From: an uncultured Erythrobacteraceae bacterium | GTDB taxonomy: Bacteria > Pseudomonadota > Alphaproteobacteria > Sphingomonadales > Sphingomonadaceae | Length of the DNA stretch: 18,339 nt | Assembly: GCA_946482075.1 (NCBI GenBank) | Contig: CAMLQG010000075.1 | Span: 1 to 18,339, forward strand | Reading direction: 5' to 3' | Shown here: positions 14,197 to 18,339 of the stretch, piece after piece | How positions within the stretch are numbered: the first letter of the stretch is position 1 | How the letters are laid out: each line of letters starts with the position of its first letter | Notes under the pieces: model-generated | What the model saw: the letters and a program-made list of their open reading frames with translations, nothing else | What the model was told of the DNA's origin: nothing | Databases searched by the model: none | Position numbers and translations under genes: made by a program

Positions 14197-17034
14197 ATGT
14201 CGGAAAAGCAGCATCTCTATCTGGTGGACGGTTCGTCCTACATCTTTCGCGCCTATCATCGCCTGCCGCCGCTCACCGATCCGGCTGGCACGCCGGTGGG
14301 CGCGGTCTACGGCTACACCACGATGCTGTGGAAACTCGCGGAGGATCTGCACAAGGCGGACGGGCCCACGCATCTGGCGGTGATCCTCGACAAGGGCTCG
14401 CATTCCTTCCGCAACGAGCTCTACGACCAGTACAAGGCGCATCGTCCGCCGCCGCCGGAGGACCTGGTCCCGCAATTCCCGTTGATTCGAGATGCGACGC
14501 GCGCCTTCAGCCTCGCCTGCATCGAGGAGGATGGGCTGGAAGCGGACGACCTGATCGCATCCTATGCCCGCGCGGCGGCCAAATTGTGCTGGGACGTGAC
14601 GATCGTATCGTCCGACAAGGATCTCATGCAGCTGGTCGGCCAGATCGAGAATTGCGGCAAGATCGACATGCTGGACACGATGAAGGACCAGCGCATCGGC
14701 ATTCCCGAAGTGCATGAGAAGTTCGGCGTCCCGCCCGAGAAGGTCGGCGATGTCCTCGCGCTGATGGGCGATTCGGTGGACAATGTCCCCGGCATCCGGG
14801 GCATCGGCCCGAAGACGGCGACCAAGCTGATCCAGGATTACGGCGATCTCGAAAGCGCGCTCGCCGCCGCCGAAGGCATGAAGCCCTCCAAGATGCGCGA
14901 GCGGCTGATCGAAGAAGCCGAGATGGCCCGCCTCAGCCGCATCCTGGTCACGCTGAAGGAGGATTGCGTCCTGCCGATGGAGCTGGAGGATTTCCGCCTC
15001 GGCCCGGTTCCGCCCGATCCGCTGGCCGCTTTCCTCGACAAGCACGGCTTCACCAGCCTGCGCCGCCGGCTGGACGGCGGCAATGGCAGCCCGGCGCGGA
15101 CGACCAATCTCAATCCGCCCAAGCCGCAGACCCCCGGGGCGCCTGGTGCGCCCGACGGCAATCGCCAGGCGCTGGCCGACATGCCGCCGGTCGATCGCGC
15201 GGCCTATGTCTGCGTGCAGGATCTGGAAACGCTCGACGCCTGGATCGCCCGCGCCTTCGCCGCGCGCAAGGTGGCGATCGACACGGAAACCAGCCTGCTC
15301 GACGCGCTGACGGCCAATCTCGTCGGGGTCAGCATGGCATTGGGTCCGAACGACGCCTGCTATATCCCGCTGGGCCATGCCGGGACGGACATGTTCTCCG
15401 AAACGCCGGTGCAGGTGGACCGCGCCGCCGCGCTCGCCCGGCTGAAGCCGCTGCTGGAAAGCCCGGCGGTGCTGAAGATCGGCCAGAACGTCAAATATGA
15501 TCTCAACGTCTTCGCGCGGAACGGCATCGATGTGGCGCCGGTCGACGATACGATGATCATCAGCTTCGCCATGGATGCGGGCCGCAGCGAGGAAGGGATC
15601 GGCGGCGGCCACGGGATGGACGAGCTGTCGCAGCGCCATCTCGGCCATACGACGCTGACCTTCAAGGATATCTGCGGCAGCGGGAAGAAGGCGATCTCCT
15701 TCGGCGAAGTGCCGCTGGACCGGGCGACCGAATATGCTGCGGAGGATGCGGACGTCACGTGGCGGCTCCACAAGCTCCTGAAGCCGCGCCTCGCGGTGGA
15801 AGGCGGTACGAAGATCTACGAGCGGGTGGACCGCCCGCTGATCCCCGTCGTCGCGCAGATGGAACGCCACGGCATCAAGGTCGATCGCGAGCGGCTGGCG
15901 CGCCTGTCTTCCGATTTCGCCGAAGCGATCGTGGCGCTGGAAGGCGACATCCATGCCGCCGCGGGCACGCCTTTCACTATCGGCAGTCCCAAGCAGCTGG
16001 GCGACGTGCTGTTCGAGAAGCTCGGCCACAAGGGCGGCAAGAAGGGCAAGAGCGGACAATATTCCACCGACCAGTCCGTGCTGGAACGGCTCGCCAACGA
16101 TGGCGCGGAAGTGGCGACGAAGGTCCTCGAATGGCGCCAGCTCGCCAAGCTCAAATCGACCTATACCGACGCGCTGCAGGCCGCGATCAATCCGGAGACG
16201 GGCCGCGTCCATACCAGCTACAGCCTGGTCGGCGCGCAGACGGGGCGGCTGTCCTCCACCGATCCGAACCTCCAGAACATCCCGATCCGCACCGCGATCG
16301 GCCGGCAGATCCGCGAGGCCTTCGTGGCGGAGCCCGGCAATGTGCTGCTGGCGGCCGACTACAGCCAGATCGAGCTGCGCCTGGCCGCGCACATGGCCGA
16401 CGTCCCCGCGCTCAAGGACGCTTTCGCGGCCGGCGAGGACATCCATGCCCGCACCGCGCAGGAGATGTTCGGCACGGTCGACCGCGACACGCGCGCACGC
16501 GCCAAGACGATCAACTTCGCCATTCTCTACGGCATCAGCCGCTGGGGCCTGGGCGGCAGGCTGGGCGTGGAAGCGGACGAGGCGCAGGCGATGATCGACC
16601 GCTATTTCGAACGGTTCCCCGGCATCCAGCGCTATATCGTCACCACGCTGGAAAGCGTGCGCGAGCGCGGCTATTCCGAGACGCTGTTCGGCCGCAAAAC
16701 GTGGTTCCCGCGGATCAATTCGCGCAACCCGACCGAGCGCCAGGGGTCGGAACGCGCGGCGATCAACGCGCCGATCCAGGGCAGCAGCGCCGACATCATC
16801 AAGCGCGCGATGGTGCGGATGATGCCCGCGCTGGAAGCGGCCGGGCTCGGTCATGTGCGCATGCTGCTGCAGGTACATGACGAACTGGTGTTCGAACTGC
16901 CCGCAGGCGATGTCGCTGCGGCGAGCCCGATCATCGAACGCGTGATGGCCGAAGCCGCCCGGCCCGCCGTCACACTGGATGTGCCGCTGGCGATCGATAT
17001 CGGGACGGGACCCACATGGGATGCGGCGCATTGA
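14197..17034 (+). CDS. polA: DNA polymerase I
   Basis: PolA fills gaps and removes RNA primers in replication and repair. The 945-residue product has all three domains. The 5' nuclease (residues ~1-290) shows LVDGSSYIFRAYH, EEDGLEADDLI, VSSDKDLMQLV and GDSVDNVPGIRGIGPKTATK. After a Pro-rich linker comes the 3'-5' exonuclease with intact acidic residues (Asp362-Thr-Glu364, KYDLN, and YAAEDADVTW), so proofreading should be active. The polymerase has motif A with Asp721 (LLAADYSQIELR), motif B with Lys770 and Phe774 (ARAKTINFAILYG), and motif C Asp895-Glu896 (QVHDELVFEL). The length is typical. The ATG at 14197 gives the conserved N-terminus (MSEKQHLYLVDGSSYIFRAY); it lacks an RBS and may be leaderless. 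The large open frame on the opposite strand is a codon-bias shadow. Confidence 0.98.
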   Translation: MSEKQHLYLVDGSSYIFRAYHRLPPLTDPAGTPVGAVYGYTTMLWKLAEDLHKADGPTHLAVILDKGSHSFRNELYDQYKAHRPPPPEDLVPQFPLIRDATRAFSLACIEEDGLEADDLIASYARAAAKLCWDVTIVSSDKDLMQLVGQIENCGKIDMLDTMKDQRIGIPEVHEKFGVPPEKVGDVLALMGDSVDNVPGIRGIGPKTATKLIQDYGDLESALAAAEGMKPSKMRERLIEEAEMARLSRILVTLKEDCVLPMELEDFRLGPVPPDPLAAFLDKHGFTSLRRRLDGGNGSPARTTNLNPPKPQTPGAPGAPDGNRQALADMPPVDRAAYVCVQDLETLDAWIARAFAARKVAIDTETSLLDALTANLVGVSMALGPNDACYIPLGHAGTDMFSETPVQVDRAAALARLKPLLESPAVLKIGQNVKYDLNVFARNGIDVAPVDDTMIISFAMDAGRSEEGIGGGHGMDELSQRHLGHTTLTFKDICGSGKKAISFGEVPLDRATEYAAEDADVTWRLHKLLKPRLAVEGGTKIYERVDRPLIPVVAQMERHGIKVDRERLARLSSDFAEAIVALEGDIHAAAGTPFTIGSPKQLGDVLFEKLGHKGGKKGKSGQYSTDQSVLERLANDGAEVATKVLEWRQLAKLKSTYTDALQAAINPETGRVHTSYSLVGAQTGRLSSTDPNLQNIPIRTAIGRQIREAFVAEPGNVLLAADYSQIELRLAAHMADVPALKDAFAAGEDIHARTAQEMFGTVDRDTRARAKTINFAILYGISRWGLGGRLGVEADEAQAMIDRYFERFPGIQRYIVTTLESVRERGYSETLFGRKTWFPRINSRNPTERQGSERAAINAPIQGSSADIIKRAMVRMMPALEAAGLGHVRMLLQVHDELVFELPAGDVAAASPIIERVMAEAARPAVTLDVPLAIDIGTGPTWDAAH

Positions 17035-17100
17035 GCCAGCGGGCGCCCGGTGATAAGGGCGGCCACGAAAACCGCCAAACAGAGGACATGAACGAGTAGA

Positions 17101-17433
17101 ATGGCTGCTTACAAGGAACCGAATTTCCAGGACCGGGCCAATGCGTCCGCCAAGGCGCGCACCGAAGCGCTGGCCAGGCTGAAGGCCAAGCCCGCGCTCG
17201 ATCCGGAAGAGAAGGCCAAGCGCGACGCCGCCCGCGCGGCCAAGGAAGCCGCGCAGGCCGAAAAGCGCCAGGCCGCCAAGCTGGCCAGGGAAGAGGCGAA
17301 GGCCGAGAAGCTGCGCGCCGCCGAAGAACGCGCCGCCCAGGAAGCCGCGAAGAAGAAGCCGGAACTGACCGAGGCCGAGAAGAAGGCCGCGCGCGATGCG
17401 AAATATGCCGCGCGCAAGGCCCGCAAGCGCTGA
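17101..17433 (+). CDS. DUF6481-like basic, highly charged helical protein
   Basis: The 110-residue product starts MAAYKEPNFQDRANASAKAR, which matches my recollection of the DUF6481 family in alphaproteobacteria (K/F-KEP-F-x-DR opening). The rest is almost wholly Ala, Lys, Arg and Glu in a coiled-coil-like pattern, ending KYAARKARKR. It has no signal peptide or membrane segment and a strongly basic C-terminus, so nucleic-acid or ribosome contact is conceivable but unproven. It lies 66 bp after polA and 21 bp before the spermidine-synthase-like gene and may be co-transcribed with either. Just upstream is AGAGGA followed by a three-codon open frame (ATG AAC GAG TAG, 17088-17099) ending one base before its ATG. 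The function is unknown. Confidence 0.72.
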   Translation: MAAYKEPNFQDRANASAKARTEALARLKAKPALDPEEKAKRDAARAAKEAAQAEKRQAAKLAREEAKAEKLRAAEERAAQEAAKKKPELTEAEKKAARDAKYAARKARKR

Positions 17434-17454
17434 TAGGCGCAGCGCCAAGCCTGC

Positions 17455-18129
17455 ATGATCCAGCGTGAACTGATCGACACCGCCGCCGTTCCCGGCGGCG
17501 AGGAACTGCGCCTGTTCCGCCACGGGCGCGACCACATGATCGTGCTCGGCACCCATAACGAGCTTATGAACACGCGCATGAGCGGTTCGGAAGAAGCGCT
17601 GGCGGTGATGAGCTGCGAGCGGATCGCCGGGCGCAAGGCTCCGCGCCTGCTGATCGGCGGCTATGGCATGGGCTTCACGCTGCGCGCCGCGCTCGCCGTA
17701 TTGCCCAAGGATGCGGTCGCGACCGTCGCCGAGCTGGTGCCCCAGATCATCGACTGGGCGCGCGGCCCGATGGCGGAGCTGACGGCGGGCGGGCTCGACG
17801 ATTCACGCGTGGAGCTCGTGATGGCCGATGTCGCCGATGTGATCGAGGATGCGCGCGGCAGCTTCGATGCGATCCTGCTCGATGTGGACAACGGGCCGGA
17901 CGGTCTCGTCCGGCAGGCCAACAACCGGCTCTATTCGATGCGCGGGTTGCAGAACGCCAGAGCCGCGCTGCGGCCGGGCGGCGTGCTGGCGATCTGGTCC
18001 GCGGCGAAAGACCCCGCCTTCACCCGCCGTCTGCGCGATGCGGGCTTCCATACCGACGAAGTGGGAGTGCGTGCCCGCAGCAACGGCAAGGGCGCGCATC
18101 ACACGATCTGGTTCGCGCAGGTGAAGTAG
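17455..18129 (+). CDS. Spermidine-synthase-like SAM-fold protein
   Basis: The 224-residue product has the Rossmann fold of the spermidine synthase/methyltransferase superfamily. Motif I is RLLIGGYGMGFTLRAAL (residues ~63-79), followed by an acidic strand end in VAELVPQIIDWARGPM. MADVADVI and DAILLDVDNGPDGLV come next, then LRPGGVLAIWSA. The N-terminal tetramerisation/lid region of true spermidine synthases is very short, and the substrate loop reads DVDNGPD instead of the usual D-x-x-D-P motif, so polyamine synthesis should not be assumed. I recall such stand-alone proteins being annotated as spermidine synthase-like. The ATG at 17455 follows the DUF6481-like stop by 21 bp with only a weak GC-rich RBS, suggesting coupling to the upstream gene. 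A hairpin 15 nt after its stop may end the unit. Confidence 0.82.
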   Translation: MIQRELIDTAAVPGGEELRLFRHGRDHMIVLGTHNELMNTRMSGSEEALAVMSCERIAGRKAPRLLIGGYGMGFTLRAALAVLPKDAVATVAELVPQIIDWARGPMAELTAGGLDDSRVELVMADVADVIEDARGSFDAILLDVDNGPDGLVRQANNRLYSMRGLQNARAALRPGGVLAIWSAAKDPAFTRRLRDAGFHTDEVGVRARSNGKGAHHTIWFAQVK

Positions 18130-18144
18130 GATGCGGCACCCATA

Positions 18145-18176
18145 ATCGTCGCCCCACCCTGCGCTGGGGTGACGAT
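18145..18176. repeat. Single REP-like unit, possible terminator hairpin
   Basis: ATCGTCGCCCCA (18145-18156), loop CCCTGCGC, TGGGGTGACGAT (18165-18176) form a 12-bp stem with one wobble. It is a divergent, single copy of the GTCATCCC-type unit found in pairs elsewhere. Only a weak T-rich stretch (GGTTGGGTTT) follows, so it may or may not terminate transcription of the upstream gene. Confidence 0.6.
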
Positions 18177-18223
18177 GGTTGGGTTTACACATAAGCCCGC
18201 GAAAGCGCCCTTCCATCTTCCCC

Positions 18224-18339
18224 TCATCGCCACCCCGCCGGCAGCGGTCCCGAACCGGCATGGCGCGAGGTCAGCACCCGCAACAGCGCGCTATCGCTGG
18301 GCTGGCGGGTGATCGAGCGAACCCGCCCGCGCCACAGGC
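18224..18339 (-). CDS. C-terminal end of an unidentified protein (runs off right edge)
   Basis: On the minus strand 37 codons are open from the window edge to a TGA at 18226-18224. They read LWRGRVRSITRQPSDSALLR and then VLTSRHAGSGPLPAGWR. The composition looks like a genuine protein end instead of a shadow frame, and the gene would be convergent with the one ending at 18129. I do not recognise the family, and the fragment is too short for a functional call. Confidence 0.4.
   Translation of the reverse strand, partial: LWRGRVRSITRQPSDSALLRVLTSRHAGSGPLPAGWR

Noticed and set aside
14149..17556. 1,135-codon open frame on the minus strand
   Set aside because: It is antisense to polA and the DUF6481-like gene, which are certain or well supported. 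It has no recognisable domain; it is a codon-bias shadow.

Overview
The window is GC-rich chromosomal DNA from an alphaproteobacterium, most likely a member of the Sphingomonadales (Novosphingobium/Sphingomonas-like). The protein sequences (RpoB, L10, L7/L12, GroEL, PolA), a CIRCE/HrcA-type groESL control site, a DUF6481-type protein and two families of short repeats typical of this order all point there. Genus-level placement is inference.

Layout. (1) 1-2563, minus strand: the N-terminal ~854 codons of rpoB, running off the left edge. (2) 2564-3245: a 682-bp divergent control region with a strong rpoB promoter and a terminator-like leader hairpin on the minus strand, a REP-like inverted repeat, and the structured leader of rplJ on the plus strand. 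(3) 3246-4280: rplJ-rplL with an intrinsic terminator. (4) 4308-4386: a perfect 24-bp inverted repeat (REP/BIME-like). (5) 4534-7409: a membrane-bound PQQ dehydrogenase and a small SnoaL/NTF2-like gene, 14 bp apart. (6) 7461-8855: a MATE transporter with a promoter almost on top of its start codon. (7) 8886-11096: groES-groEL with promoter, CIRCE and terminator, and a REP pair between the two genes. (8) 11335-12134: a frameshifted gene with a phage terminase-small-subunit-like N-terminus. (9) 12264-13289: a secreted class A beta-lactamase-like serine hydrolase with an unusual omega loop. (10) 13583-13888, minus strand: an Ala-rich lipoprotein with its own terminator and a leader that can fold two ways. 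(11) 14197-17034: polA, apparently leaderless. (12) 17101-18129: a DUF6481-like basic helical protein and a spermidine-synthase-like SAM-fold protein. (13) 18224-18339, minus strand: the C-terminal end of an unidentified protein.

How the genes work together. Most genes are core functions: transcription (rpoB), translation (L10 and L7/L12 form the ribosomal stalk), protein folding (GroES/GroEL) and DNA replication/repair (PolA). The PQQ enzyme is a periplasmic oxidase feeding electrons to ubiquinone; no PQQ biosynthesis genes are visible. Neighbouring blocks are separated by terminators and REP-like repeats, so they look like independent transcription units.

I see no defence island, CRISPR array, prophage, tRNA, rRNA or clearly new multi-gene system. 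The most unusual observations are the divergent placement of rpoB and rplJL, a Tyr at the active-site His262 position of the PQQ dehydrogenase, the atypical omega loop of the beta-lactamase-like protein, the REP pair inside groESL, and the frameshifted terminase-like gene.
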